A stretch of 15,319 nt of DNA from Deltaproteobacteria bacterium (GTDB lineage Bacteria > Desulfobacterota > Desulfomonilia > UBA1062): assembly GCA_016934135.1 (NCBI GenBank), contig JAFGTK010000046.1, positions 1 to 15,319 of the forward strand. The letters run 5' to 3'. The translations under genes were made by a program, and so were the position numbers. The notes below the pieces were generated by a model. The model saw only the letters and a program-made list of their open reading frames with translations. It did no database searches and had not been told where the DNA came from. Below, in pieces: positions 1 through 8,500 of this stretch (the first letter of the stretch is position 1; every line of letters begins with the position of its first letter).

Positions 1-10
1 CAACTGTTCA

Positions 11-127
11 ACCTTAAACCCTATACCTCTTTCATAGCATCTTTACCAAGCGCATCCTGTTTTTGTTTTTGAAATTCGAAATTCGAATTTTTCTTACCCT
101 GTACCTCATACCTTGAACCTTATACCT
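11..127. repeat. Degenerate intergenic repeats upstream of the wbqC-like gene
   Basis: An 18 bp unit appears twice in direct orientation, at 11-28 and 110-127, with two mismatches (ACCTTAAACCCTATACCT and ACCTTGAACCTTATACCT). Between the copies, AAATTCG is repeated in tandem at 72-85 and runs into the 12 bp palindrome AAATTCGAATTT (79-90). The stretch has no credible gene. Similar low-complexity spacers occur in many environmental genomes; whether this one acts as anything is unknown. Confidence 0.5.
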
Positions 128-138
128 GTTCTTTTTAT

Positions 139-157
139 TATGGTCATGTATGGTCAT
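139..157 (+). repeat. 9 bp direct repeat carrying the wbqC-like start codon
   Basis: TATGGTCAT occurs at 139-147 and again at 149-157, one base apart. Each copy holds an ATG (140 and 150), but they are in different frames; only the ATG at 150 opens the WbqC frame. This looks like a small slippage duplication of the start region. Confidence 0.6.
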
Positions 158-851
158 TTCCGTTCAACAGCCCTATTTCTGCCCGTACCCCGGGTTTTTC
201 TTCAAGGCCTTTATGTCCGATGTGTTCGTTCTTCTGGATGATGTCCAGTTCCCTTTAGCGACCACATGGATAAGCAGGAACCGCTTCAAGAACGATCAGG
301 GATGCCTGTGGATGACAGTACCGGTGTACAAAAAAGGGCTCGGGCTTCAAAAGATAAATGAGGTGAAAATCTGTGAAGGCCGGTGGCAGACTAAGCACCT
401 GGAAAGCCTGAAAACTGCTTACAGAAATGCGCCATATCTTAAAAACCACCTGGGGCTTTTCGATAAGGTGTTTTCTATGGAATATTCAAGGCTTGCAGAA
501 ATGAACATCGAGATCATCCGCTATGCAATGGATGTCCTCGGCATTGACACCGAGCTTGTCCTGAGCTCTGATCTAGGTCTGGATGAGAAGGGCAGCAGGC
601 TGCTTGTTGATATATGCAGGGAGCTGGGAGGTACAGCTTTCCTTGCTCAGCGCAGTGCCTGGAAATACCTGGACAGAGATCTCTTTGAGCAGGCCGGAAT
701 ATCCCTGAAGCCCATGATTCCTCCGGAGATTGTCTATCCGCAGCTGTGGGGGGATTTTATCGGGAACCTCTCGGTCTTTGATCTTATCTTTAATTGCGGT
801 CCTGCCTCCCGCGAGATCATCCTGCAGGAAAAAAGGCGGAATCTCTCATGA
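150..851 (+). CDS. WbqC-family protein (surface polysaccharide locus type)
   Basis: The 233-residue product matches the WbqC-like family along its whole length. Visible hallmarks are the N-terminal QQP motif followed by YPGFF (residues 6-17), DDVQF (30-34), the NRFKN element (44-48), and a C-terminal block with LSVFDLIFNCG near residues 208-218. Family members are typically encoded in O-antigen, capsule or other glycan clusters and are cytoplasmic; their exact chemistry is not settled, so only a role in making or modifying an activated sugar is inferred. The ATG at 150 gives the expected family N-terminus, but no good Shine-Dalgarno sequence precedes it. The start lies in the second copy of a 9 bp direct repeat. 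No other glycan gene is visible nearby, so the gene looks isolated, or is the last of a cluster extending left of the window. Confidence 0.85.
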   Translation: MVISVQQPYFCPYPGFFFKAFMSDVFVLLDDVQFPLATTWISRNRFKNDQGCLWMTVPVYKKGLGLQKINEVKICEGRWQTKHLESLKTAYRNAPYLKNHLGLFDKVFSMEYSRLAEMNIEIIRYAMDVLGIDTELVLSSDLGLDEKGSRLLVDICRELGGTAFLAQRSAWKYLDRDLFEQAGISLKPMIPPEIVYPQLWGDFIGNLSVFDLIFNCGPASREIILQEKRRNLS

Positions 852-868
852 AGGTTGTGGTTTTTTAA
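848..868 (+). other. Six-codon reading frame overlapping the wbqC-like stop (possible gene stump)
   Basis: The wbqC-like gene ends in ATGA, so its TGA (849-851) overlaps an ATG at 848, a typical arrangement for translational coupling. An AAGGCGG ribosome-binding-like sequence sits at 833-839. The frame reads MKVVVF and then stops at TAA (866-868). MKVVVF resembles the first beta strand of a Rossmann-type or glycosyltransferase/deacetylase protein. Reading on in the other frames gives nothing recognisable, so if this is the start of a lost gene, the rest was deleted rather than frameshifted. It may also be coincidence. Confidence 0.3.
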
Positions 869-1031
869 GAAAAATACAGGATCAATACCTGGGTCAAGTC
901 TTCTGTTCGAGAAAAATCCCCTTTACCTTTGCAGGTGAAAAACCGTACCATACCTGATGATGGACAGGATTATTGTAAATGAGGGTACATGTATGTTTCA
1001 ATCCACATTTTGCGTTAGAGATGGGATAACA

Positions 1032-1106
1032 CTGTGGGAGCGGCTTCAGCCGCGATTTTGTTGCGTCCGGGAGAGAGATAATCGCGGCGTAAAGCCGCTC
1101 CCACAG
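1032..1106. repeat. REPIN-like element: two REP palindromes in inverted orientation
   Basis: The left arm (1032-1056) and right arm (1081-1106) are inverted copies, identical apart from one substitution and one single-base insertion or deletion. They are separated by 24 bp. Each arm contains its own palindrome: GCGGCTTCAGCCGC on the left and GCGGCGTAAAGCCGC on the right, both next to GTGGGAG or CTCCCAC. This matches the architecture of REPINs, non-autonomous elements mobilised by single-copy RAYT (Y1-type) transposases; the GTGGGAGCGGCT core is a widespread REP type. No RAYT gene is in the window. The element lies between the wbqC-like gene and the transglutaminase lipoprotein gene, ending 29 bp before the annotated start of the latter. 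Confidence 0.85.
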
Positions 1107-1135
1107 GGCAAGGGCATAAACGACTAAAATTAGCT

Positions 1136-2656
1136 ATGAGTCTGTCCAACTGCAAAATGTTACAAAAATACCGGCTGCACTCTGTCCTGCTTTTTATGCT
1201 GGGTTTTCTGCTTGCAGGCTGTGCAGGGAGATATTTCCACGATGCCCCTCATCCTCCATCTCCTGCCAGGTTATATGAACTGTCCAGCCTGCCCTACAGC
1301 GAATACTGGACAGGCATCATATTCAACGGCAACAAAATCGGATTCAGCCACTTCTCAATAAAGGCATCGAAGGATTTTCCCGGGCATTATGAGATCAGGT
1401 CCGAAACCGTGCTGCATTTTCATTTTCTCATGGTGGACAAGAAGATCAATCTGGAATCTTATGATCTCGTCCGTGAAGACCTTTCGCTCAAGGAGTTTCT
1501 GTATCATTATGACATGGACGGCTCCATGTCTGAACTTTCCGGGAGCTGCGATCATGAAAACTTAAGGATATCAAAGAGTTCGAACAACAGCACAAGCACT
1601 GATACTATTGAGGTAACAGGCAGTGTCTATCCGGGCAGCGTTGTCTATCTCTATCCGGCAGTGTGCGGCATAGAGATCGGGCGCATATATCGCTACGATG
1701 TCTTTGACAGCGAATCCCAGAGCATCGATACCGTAAACCAGGAGATCCTCGCATATCAGAGCAGCGATTTGTTCCAGGGCAGTGCATTCAAGATGGAAAC
1801 CGAATATTTCGGACAGGAAATGACCTCATGGATCGATGCATCAGGGAAACCGCTTTTTGAGATGGCCCTGGGCGGCGTACTTATCTCCGGGCTTGAGAGT
1901 GAGGCCGAGGCAAAAAGATACCTGCTGGAAGCCAGCATGAACAAAGATGAAGACCTTCTGGATTTCAGCCTGATTAAGACCAAGGAACCCATTACACATC
2001 CCGGACAGGCAACATATCTGGAGGTCGTTATCAGCGGGACAGGCGATGATTTCACCATGCCCAGCGATACCAGGCAGGTCTGTGATCGCATCGATACAAA
2101 GATACACTGCAGGATCAGTGTTCAGTCTCCGGATGAAACAGGTGAAGGCGATGACGGTCATGGGGGATCTGTGAATGAGTATCTTCGGTCTACCTATACG
2201 GTTCCGTGCAGTGACAAAAGGATCGCCGACCGGGCAGCAGACATAACAGAACATGCAGCAGGGGACCTGGAGAAGATCGAAGCGATTCTGCTGTGGATCT
2301 CAGAGAATATCAAAAAGGAACCTGTCGATGTATTCACCGCGCTTGATGTTCTTGTAGGGGAAAAGGCTGAATGTCAGGGGCATGCCTATCTCTATGCCGC
2401 TTTTGCCAGGTCGGCAGGCATTCCTACCAGGGTGGTTGGCGGGATCGTTTATGTTGAGGAATTCAAAGGCTTCCTCTATCATTCCTGGGCAGAGAGCCTG
2501 ATAAGAGGCAGGTGGATTGCGATCGACCCTACAATCTCCCAGGTGCCGGCAGATGCAACACACATCAAGTTCATCGAAGGAGAAAGCATATCATCGCTTA
2601 TTCCTCTGGTGGGGATGATCGGAAAACTCGGTGTCGAGATCGTGAATCTGGAATAA
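1136..2656 (+). CDS. Transglutaminase-like domain lipoprotein
   Basis: This 506-residue protein begins with a type II signal peptide: hydrophobic residues 16-27 and a lipobox LLAGC with the acylated cysteine at position 29. The residues after the cysteine (AGRY) include no +2 aspartate, so outer-membrane sorting is likely. The C-terminal third is a transglutaminase-like cysteine domain (about 365-470). The catalytic triad is visible: Cys413 in AECQGHAYLYAAFARSAGIP, His449 in FLYHSWAE, and Asp464 in WIAIDPT. The middle (about 50-280) is a probable beta-rich region with no known name. Bacterial members act as peptidases or amide-bond enzymes on peptides or cell-wall material; the substrate here is unknown. 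The ribosome-binding site is poor. A second start at 1157 (Met8) would leave a more usual lipoprotein n-region and cannot be excluded. The gene begins just after the REPIN. Confidence 0.82.
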   Translation: MSLSNCKMLQKYRLHSVLLFMLGFLLAGCAGRYFHDAPHPPSPARLYELSSLPYSEYWTGIIFNGNKIGFSHFSIKASKDFPGHYEIRSETVLHFHFLMVDKKINLESYDLVREDLSLKEFLYHYDMDGSMSELSGSCDHENLRISKSSNNSTSTDTIEVTGSVYPGSVVYLYPAVCGIEIGRIYRYDVFDSESQSIDTVNQEILAYQSSDLFQGSAFKMETEYFGQEMTSWIDASGKPLFEMALGGVLISGLESEAEAKRYLLEASMNKDEDLLDFSLIKTKEPITHPGQATYLEVVISGTGDDFTMPSDTRQVCDRIDTKIHCRISVQSPDETGEGDDGHGGSVNEYLRSTYTVPCSDKRIADRAADITEHAAGDLEKIEAILLWISENIKKEPVDVFTALDVLVGEKAECQGHAYLYAAFARSAGIPTRVVGGIVYVEEFKGFLYHSWAESLIRGRWIAIDPTISQVPADATHIKFIEGESISSLIPLVGMIGKLGVEIVNLE

Positions 2657-2743
2657 TATTCATTCACTCTATAGGCTAACAGGTATGAATTGTGATATAT
2701 GAAAATAATAGCATGCAACAGTTACATTAATGAAATGCCTTTT

Positions 2744-2749
2744 GGAGGG
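2744..2749 (+). promoter_or_regulatory. Strong ribosome-binding site of the second lipoprotein gene
   Basis: GGAGGG lies six bases before the ATG at 2756. It is one of the best Shine-Dalgarno matches in the window and fixes the start of that gene. Confidence 0.75.
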
Positions 2750-2755
2750 TAACAA

Positions 2756-3493
2756 ATGAGAATTTGTCGTTTATTGATGGTTTTCGGATGTATCATGGTG
2801 TGCGGCTGTTCAACCCTGTCCTTTGACAGAAAGGTTGAAAACAATGTTTTTATCTCCAAATCACAACCGGATATCAAGGTGGAGGTGAATACCGCCTTTA
2901 CGTATATCGGAAAGGTTTCTACAGCCCGCCATCACCAGAAGGTTCAGGGCTCTCAGCGGCTGCTCGTTAACTATAACTCCTATCTGTTCGCAAATATCGA
3001 TAATAATAATTACATCAAGCAGGGCGTGATCATCCGGCTCGACAAGGTCAGCAAAAGTTTCTGGCAGTCTGATCTCTTTGAGGATGTAAAAAACAAACTC
3101 ATCTCAGACTATGTAGAGTGGGGCGGCGAGCGCTATGAACATTTCATTGCTGTACGCTCCGACATCTTCACCAAAGACGAGATAGATTTTATCATCAGCG
3201 AAGGCATGAAGAACATTGTTGAAACAACAGACAATATCGGCCGTTTGAACTACCGTGGATACAGCATTCCCAAGTGCTTCATGGTGGAAGGTTTCGGAAA
3301 GCGCGCCGGTGTGGGCAACGATACCCGTGTATGCGTATATTATTATGAAGATCTCTCTGAGATCGACGATGAGTTCCAGTGCAGAGACTGGGTAAGGGGT
3401 GATGTCTCTGGCGATGAACTGGAACGCGCATTCAAGGTCTTTCTGGAAAGAAGGAAAAAGGACGTCGATATCTCAAAGAAGACCGGTAAATAG
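2756..3493 (+). CDS. Lipoprotein of unknown function
   Basis: The 245-residue product has a short lipoprotein signal peptide: charged start MRICR, hydrophobic core through residue 15, and lipobox VCGC with the lipidated cysteine at 18. The mature part is soluble, with no further membrane segment, a cysteine pair in the C-terminal half (about 174 and 193) plus another near 209, and a lysine/arginine-rich tail. I do not recognise the family; no catalytic motif is apparent. It lies 99 bp after the transglutaminase lipoprotein and 46 bp before the adenine deaminase gene, on the same strand. It could be co-expressed with the former as a second envelope protein, but its own strong ribosome-binding site and the gap leave that open. 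Confidence 0.75.
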   Translation: MRICRLLMVFGCIMVCGCSTLSFDRKVENNVFISKSQPDIKVEVNTAFTYIGKVSTARHHQKVQGSQRLLVNYNSYLFANIDNNNYIKQGVIIRLDKVSKSFWQSDLFEDVKNKLISDYVEWGGERYEHFIAVRSDIFTKDEIDFIISEGMKNIVETTDNIGRLNYRGYSIPKCFMVEGFGKRAGVGNDTRVCVYYYEDLSEIDDEFQCRDWVRGDVSGDELERAFKVFLERRKKDVDISKKTGK

Positions 3494-3539
3494 GAAATCG
3501 GCAAAAATGCTTTTTTGACCGGCGCAAGAACGGCACCCT

Positions 3540-5174
3540 GTGAAAGAGACAATGACAAATATCTCAGGCAATATAGTCGATGTGCTTCATGATCGTATAT
3601 ATCCCGGCACACTGGTGATCTCGGATGGCCGGATTGTTGATATCATAGAGGAAAACAGGGAATATGACACATATATCATCCCTGGATTCGTTGATTCCCA
3701 TATCCATATAGAAAGCTCCATGCTGACTCCTGCAGAGTTTGCCAGGATCGCAGTAATACATGGGACGGTTGCCGTTGTTTCCGACCCGCATGAGATAGCC
3801 AATGTGCTGGGCATGGACGGGGTGAGGTACATGATTGATAACGGGAGGAAGAGCCTGCTGAAGTTTTTCTTCGGTGCCCCCTCATGTGTGCCTGCAACAC
3901 CATTTGAAACCTCGGGCGCCGTTATAGACAGCCGGGCGATAAGCGAGCTGCTGAGCAGTGACGATGTCCGGTATCTGAGCGAGGTAATGAATTATCCCGG
4001 CGTTCTGAGCCGGGAACCCGAGGTTATGGCAAAGATCGGGATTGCAAAGGGATTGAACAAGCCCATTGACGGTCATGCCCCGGGACTCAGGGGTGATATG
4101 CTCAGGGAATACGTGGGTGCGGGCATGCAGACCGATCATGAGACCTATGAACTGGATGAGGCCCTGGAAAAGCTCAAGCTGTCCATGTCGGTCCAGATCC
4201 GTGAAGGTTCTGCGGCAAAAGACTTTGATGCCCTCCACCGCATTATCGATAGATACAGCAGTCTGTGCATGTTCTGCAGTGATGACAAACACCCCGATGA
4301 CCTGATAAAAGGCCACATCAATCTTCTGGTGAAAAAGGCCGTTGCCCTTGGCCATGATCCAATGGCAGTGCTTCGATGTGCGTGCGTCAACCCGGTTCTG
4401 CACTATGGTCTCGATGTGGGCCTCCTTCAAATAGGCGACTGTGCCGATCTGGCAGTGGTAGATGATCTCAAGGCATTCACCGTGATCGAGACCTGGATAA
4501 ACGGGTGCAAGGCTGCATGTAAAGGGAAAACTTTGCTGCCCCAGGTTGCAGGGGATGCCCCCAATGTATTTAATGTCAGCTCCAAAGATGTCTCTCAGTT
4601 CCGGGTTCCTGCATTATCCGAAGAGATACATATCATCCATGCAAAAGATGGTCAGCTGATCACGGGAAGTATTCGGGACAGGGCATTGGTGACGGACGGC
4701 TGTGCAGTCTCGGATACCTCAAGGGATATTCTGAAGATCTCAGTGGTAAACCGGTATGAGGATTCCCGGCCTGCAGTAGGGTTTGTAAAAGGCTTCGGGC
4801 TTGTCAGGGGAGCAATCGCAACATCGGTTGCCCATGATTCCCACAACATTGTCGCTGTAGGCGTAACAGACAGGGATATCTGTGATGCCGTGAATGCGGT
4901 TATCGAAAACAGGGGCGGCCTTGCAGCGGCGCACGAAGGACAAGTGGAAAGTCTTGCCCTGAGGGTGGCCGGTCTGATGTCCGATGAAGACGCATATAAG
5001 GTTGCAGAAAGATATTCGCTTCTCGACAGTCTTGCCGGGGAGTTCGGAAGCACCATGAATGCCCCGTTTCTGACCCTATCGTTTATGGCCCTTCTCGTGA
5101 TACCGAGCCTGAAGCTGAGCGACAAAGGGCTGTTCGATGCCGAGAGGTTCACATTTACGAGCCTGTTTGTCTGA
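3540..5174 (+). CDS. ade: Adenine deaminase (EC 3.5.4.2)
   Basis: This enzyme hydrolyses adenine to hypoxanthine and ammonia in purine salvage. The 544-residue product has the normal length and layout of the amidohydrolase-superfamily Ade/AdeC family. Metal-site and active-site motifs are intact: VDSHIHIESS (51-60), SDPHEIANVLG (81-91), SEVMNYPGV (147-155), DGHAPGL (177-183), TDHE (198-201) and FCSDDKHPDDL (245-255). The C-terminal half carries the usual Ade-specific domain, with VGVTD, AHEGQVESLALRVAGLMSD and the closing PFLTLSFMALLVIPSLKLSD-type block. The annotated start is GTG at 3540; an in-frame ATG at 3552 (Met5), behind a weak AAAGAG, is equally plausible and gives the usual short N-terminus. 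Neighbours do not show a purine operon, so it appears to stand alone. Confidence 0.95.
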   Translation: MKETMTNISGNIVDVLHDRIYPGTLVISDGRIVDIIEENREYDTYIIPGFVDSHIHIESSMLTPAEFARIAVIHGTVAVVSDPHEIANVLGMDGVRYMIDNGRKSLLKFFFGAPSCVPATPFETSGAVIDSRAISELLSSDDVRYLSEVMNYPGVLSREPEVMAKIGIAKGLNKPIDGHAPGLRGDMLREYVGAGMQTDHETYELDEALEKLKLSMSVQIREGSAAKDFDALHRIIDRYSSLCMFCSDDKHPDDLIKGHINLLVKKAVALGHDPMAVLRCACVNPVLHYGLDVGLLQIGDCADLAVVDDLKAFTVIETWINGCKAACKGKTLLPQVAGDAPNVFNVSSKDVSQFRVPALSEEIHIIHAKDGQLITGSIRDRALVTDGCAVSDTSRDILKISVVNRYEDSRPAVGFVKGFGLVRGAIATSVAHDSHNIVAVGVTDRDICDAVNAVIENRGGLAAAHEGQVESLALRVAGLMSDEDAYKVAERYSLLDSLAGEFGSTMNAPFLTLSFMALLVIPSLKLSDKGLFDAERFTFTSLFV

Positions 5175-5531
5175 GCTGAAGGTATAAGGAACAGGAATCA
5201 CTCTTTATTCCTTGTCTTGCATCGAAGAAACAACAAACATTATTGTCGCTTCCGCATGATCGGGAGAGGCAGCGTTTATCCTGTATTATGATCATCAAAT
5301 AACTCAGATAAGCAAATGTCGGTTATGCCTTAATTTTTTATAATGAAATACCGAACAGAAAATAGTCTGACGCAGGTGAAAACAGGGGAATCTGTTGCCG
5401 GAGGAACCGGTTATACCATAGTGAAGGCTCCAAGGCATGGCACATGATATCTCCTTGAGGGTGACTATGCAGGATAGGAACAGGAATACTTACAAAATGG
5501 CGGTTCTTTCGCACATGCATTTCAGATCCGG
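5175..5531. other. 357 bp intergenic region before the hybrid kinase operon
   Basis: There is no long gene here. The first part holds competing small inverted repeats (AAGGAA with TTCCTT, and GGAAT with ATTCC, within about 5190-5216) but no T-run, so a terminator for ade is not convincing. The middle has a TATAAT hexamer at 5339. The last 170 bases contain short hairpins (ACAG/CTGT and CCGG/CCGG near 5380-5410) and a 25-codon reading frame. I compared it by eye with c-di-GMP, cobalamin, TPP and glycine riboswitch consensus features and found no match. Confidence 0.6.
5339..5344 (+). promoter_or_regulatory. Candidate -10 element for the kinase operon
   Basis: A perfect TATAAT hexamer in an AT-rich tract. 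No good TTGACA-like -35 box lies 16-18 bases upstream, so promoter activity would need an activator or this may be chance. If used, it would give an untranslated leader of about 180 bases before the kinase. Confidence 0.3.
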
Positions 5532-5544
5532 ATGGACAGTATAA
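5467..5544 (+). CDS. Candidate 25-residue leader peptide upstream of the hybrid kinase
   Basis: A short frame starts with ATG at 5467, five bases after a good ribosome-binding sequence (TGAGGGTG, 5456-5463), better than anything in front of the kinase starts. It encodes MQDRNRNTYKMAVLSHMHFR followed by SGWTV. Its TAA stop (5542-5544) overlaps the in-frame kinase ATG at 5544 as TAATG, an arrangement that favours termination-reinitiation. There is no run of one amino acid typical of attenuator peptides. I infer a translational-coupling leader; the peptide itself may have no function. Confidence 0.4.
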   Translation: MQDRNRNTYKMAVLSHMHFRSGWTV

Positions 5545-8500
5545 TGCATATGAGAAGAGATCAATTAATTCGGGAACTTGCAGTTCTACAAGACTATGAC
5601 TTTCCTGGATGTTTTTATGAGAGTGATGAGGAATTCACCACTGTCATGTCTTCATATATCAGCAGGGCGCTTCAGGACGGACACAAGATCCTTGCCCTTG
5701 TGAGCCCTCAAGCCGCCGGCGATGTTGACGGTCTGATAAAAGATTGCATGAGCGGTACCCTGCACGACTCCAAGACCTCACAGACATGCATCATACATGG
5801 CGGTGAGGATTGCAGCAATGGCCATGATATTTTATCTGAGATGCTTCAGGAGGCCGGGTATGCCTTGAGCAACGGCTGGCCGGGGGCCATGATCAGCATC
5901 GATATGAAAGCGTTCATGGAACAGATGCAGGGCAAGACAGGCATTCAGGATTTTATCGAGAGCATCAGAACACTCGACAATAACAAGGTGTGCACGGTGC
6001 TGTGCATGTATGACCGGAGGGTCTGTTCCCTGCATGATATCATGAAGGCGATCCCTGCTCATCCATGGATCATCGTATCAGAAGAACTGGTACAGAACAT
6101 ATACTATCATCCCACTATGGAACGCTCAGGTGAAGATGCGGTTTCCTCAGCCATTACAGGGTGCCTGGAAAGGCTCGTAAAAGAAAAGAGGCGTGAGAAC
6201 GAGCTGAGGGAACTGGATGAGAAGTACAGGTTCCTGTTTGAGAACACCTCGGATTTTCTGTTTGTCCATGACATGGAAGGGTATTTCAGAGAGATAAACC
6301 TGGTTCAAAGGGATATCGAGGGCTATACAGAGCAGGATCTTGTCGGTCTGAATCTTCGCGACCTGATGCCAAAGGCCCTCAAGCATGGATTTGATGAATA
6401 TCTGGAGAAGATCAAAAAGGAAGAGAAGGGTCAGGGGCTGTTAAGGGTCCAGGATAAGGACGGAACAGAACGGATCTTTGAATATAAGAATATCCTGCTG
6501 AAGGATGAATCCGGCCCCACAGGTGTTCGCGGGCTGGCTCAGGATATCACGGATCGCTTCAGGGCGAAAGAGGCACTGAAAAAGAGTGAGCAGAGATATC
6601 GCGATATTTTCAACAATGTTTCGGATTTTCTGTATTTCCATGATCTTGAAGGCGGTTTCGAATTCAAGGAATGCAACCTTGCCGTGAGGAACTCCTGGAA
6701 TACGATCGGCGGGAGCCGGGAAACGGTAAACCTTAAAGAGCTGATCCCGGAGAGATTCCTGGGTGAGTTTCCCGGCTATCTCAAGAGGATTCGGGATAAA
6801 GGTCAGGATGAGGGGCTGATCTGTGCAATCTTCAATGACGGGAAAGAACATATCCTGGAATACAAGAACTCTCTGGTTTATGAAAACGACGTACCTGTCG
6901 GAGTGCGGGGTTCTGCCCGGGATATTACCGAGAATATCCAGGCTCAAAGATCTATCAGAAAGAGTGAGGAGAAATACAGGACCATCCTCGAGAGCATTGA
7001 AGAAGGGTACTATGAGGTGGATCTGAACGGATACTTCAGATTCTCCAACGACTCTCTGTGCCGTATACTCGGCTGCAGCAGGGAAGAACTCCTCGGGGTC
7101 AGGTATAGTGAATATGTAGGTGAAAAAACTGCTGAAGAGATCTTCCGGACATTCAACCAGGTGTTCGAGATCGGCCAGGATGTGGAGGCAGCCGAGTGGG
7201 AGTTTATCAGGAAGGAGGACTCTCAGCGTATCTATATCGAGGTCTCGGTCTCCCGTATTATGTCGAAGAATGGAAAATGCAAGGGATTCAGGGGTATTGT
7301 CAGGGATGTTACGAAACGGGTCCAGGCAGAGAGGGCACTTTCTGAAAGTGAGCAGCGCTATCGTCTTCTTGCAGAGAATATCAAGGATCTTATCTGGACT
7401 TCAGACCTGGATCTGAATTTTACCTATCTCAGCCCTTCGGTGAAGGCAATGACCGGCGCAACCGTTGAAGAGGCATTGCAGCTCAATATCCGCCACGTGA
7501 TGAACAAAGAGACTTTCAAGATGATCAGGTCCGAGGTGGATGCCGTCCTTGAGCAGGTTCGTATGGGGCGTTCTCAAAACGAGAAGACTGTCCGGCTGGA
7601 GTTTGAACATACGAGAAGCGACGGCACGACTTTCTGGGCCGATGTCAATGCATCTGTTCAGTTCGATTCCAAAGGAGAACCCATCGGGTTTGTGGGCATT
7701 ACGCGTGATGTTACCGACAAGATCAATGCGGAGAATGAACGCAAGAAGAACGAGATGAAATACCATACCATTCTCGAAAGCATCGAGGAGGGGTATTACG
7801 AAGTCGATATGTCAGGAAGGCTCATCTTCTTTAACGATACCTTCTACCGCATGATCGGTTATTCAAAGCATGAGATGATTGGCATGAGATACCGGAAGTT
7901 TATGGACCGGATCAATGCAAAGAAGGTGCTTGGTGTTTTCAGCAGGGTCTTCTCTTCCGGAAGACCGGAGATGGGCTTTGGCTGGGAATTCATCAAAAAG
8001 GACGGCTCCAGGATTCAGGTGGAGTCCTCGGTTATGCTCATGAAAGGCTCTGATGGAGAGCCGGCTGGTTTTCGCGGGGTTCTGCGCGATGTCACACAGA
8101 GAAAACAGGGAGAAGAATTAAAGGCGGCAATGATCAAGGCAGAGGCGGAAAACCGTGCCAAGAGCGAATTCCTTGCCAATATGAGCCATGAGATCCGTAC
8201 CCCGCTCAACGGCATCATCGGTATGGCGGAACTGGCACTCGATACTCCCGTCGATGAAAATCAACGAAGCATCCTGAATGCCATCAACCGTGAATCCGAT
8301 ACGTTGCTGAATCTTATAAATGATATTCTAGATTTCTCCAAGATCGAGGCGGAAAAGCTGGAATTCGAGAATATTGACTTTGATCTGAGAGTATTGATAG
8401 AAGATCTTGCAAGCAGTTTTGCCATCAGGTCCGAAAAGAAAGGGCTGGAATTCTTCTCATTCCTCTCTCCGGAGGTGCCTGCCCATATCATAGGAGACCC

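Noticed and set aside
730..957. 75-codon + strand frame overlapping the wbqC-like gene end
   Set aside because: More than half lies out of frame inside the well-supported WbqC coding region and the remainder is not protein-like.
957..1127. 56-codon + strand frame running through the REPIN
   Set aside because: Most of it translates the palindromic repeat arms, it has no good ribosome-binding site and resembles no protein; it is a chance opening.
3494..3539. Purine riboswitch upstream of adenine deaminase
   Set aside because: The gap is only 46 bases and shows none of the conserved purine aptamer loops.
5370..5460. Possible cobalamin or c-di-GMP riboswitch before the kinase
   Set aside because: A few motifs (AAAACAGGGGAA, GCCGG) look similar by eye, but the conserved B12 box, the GEMM core and the paired-stem order are absent.
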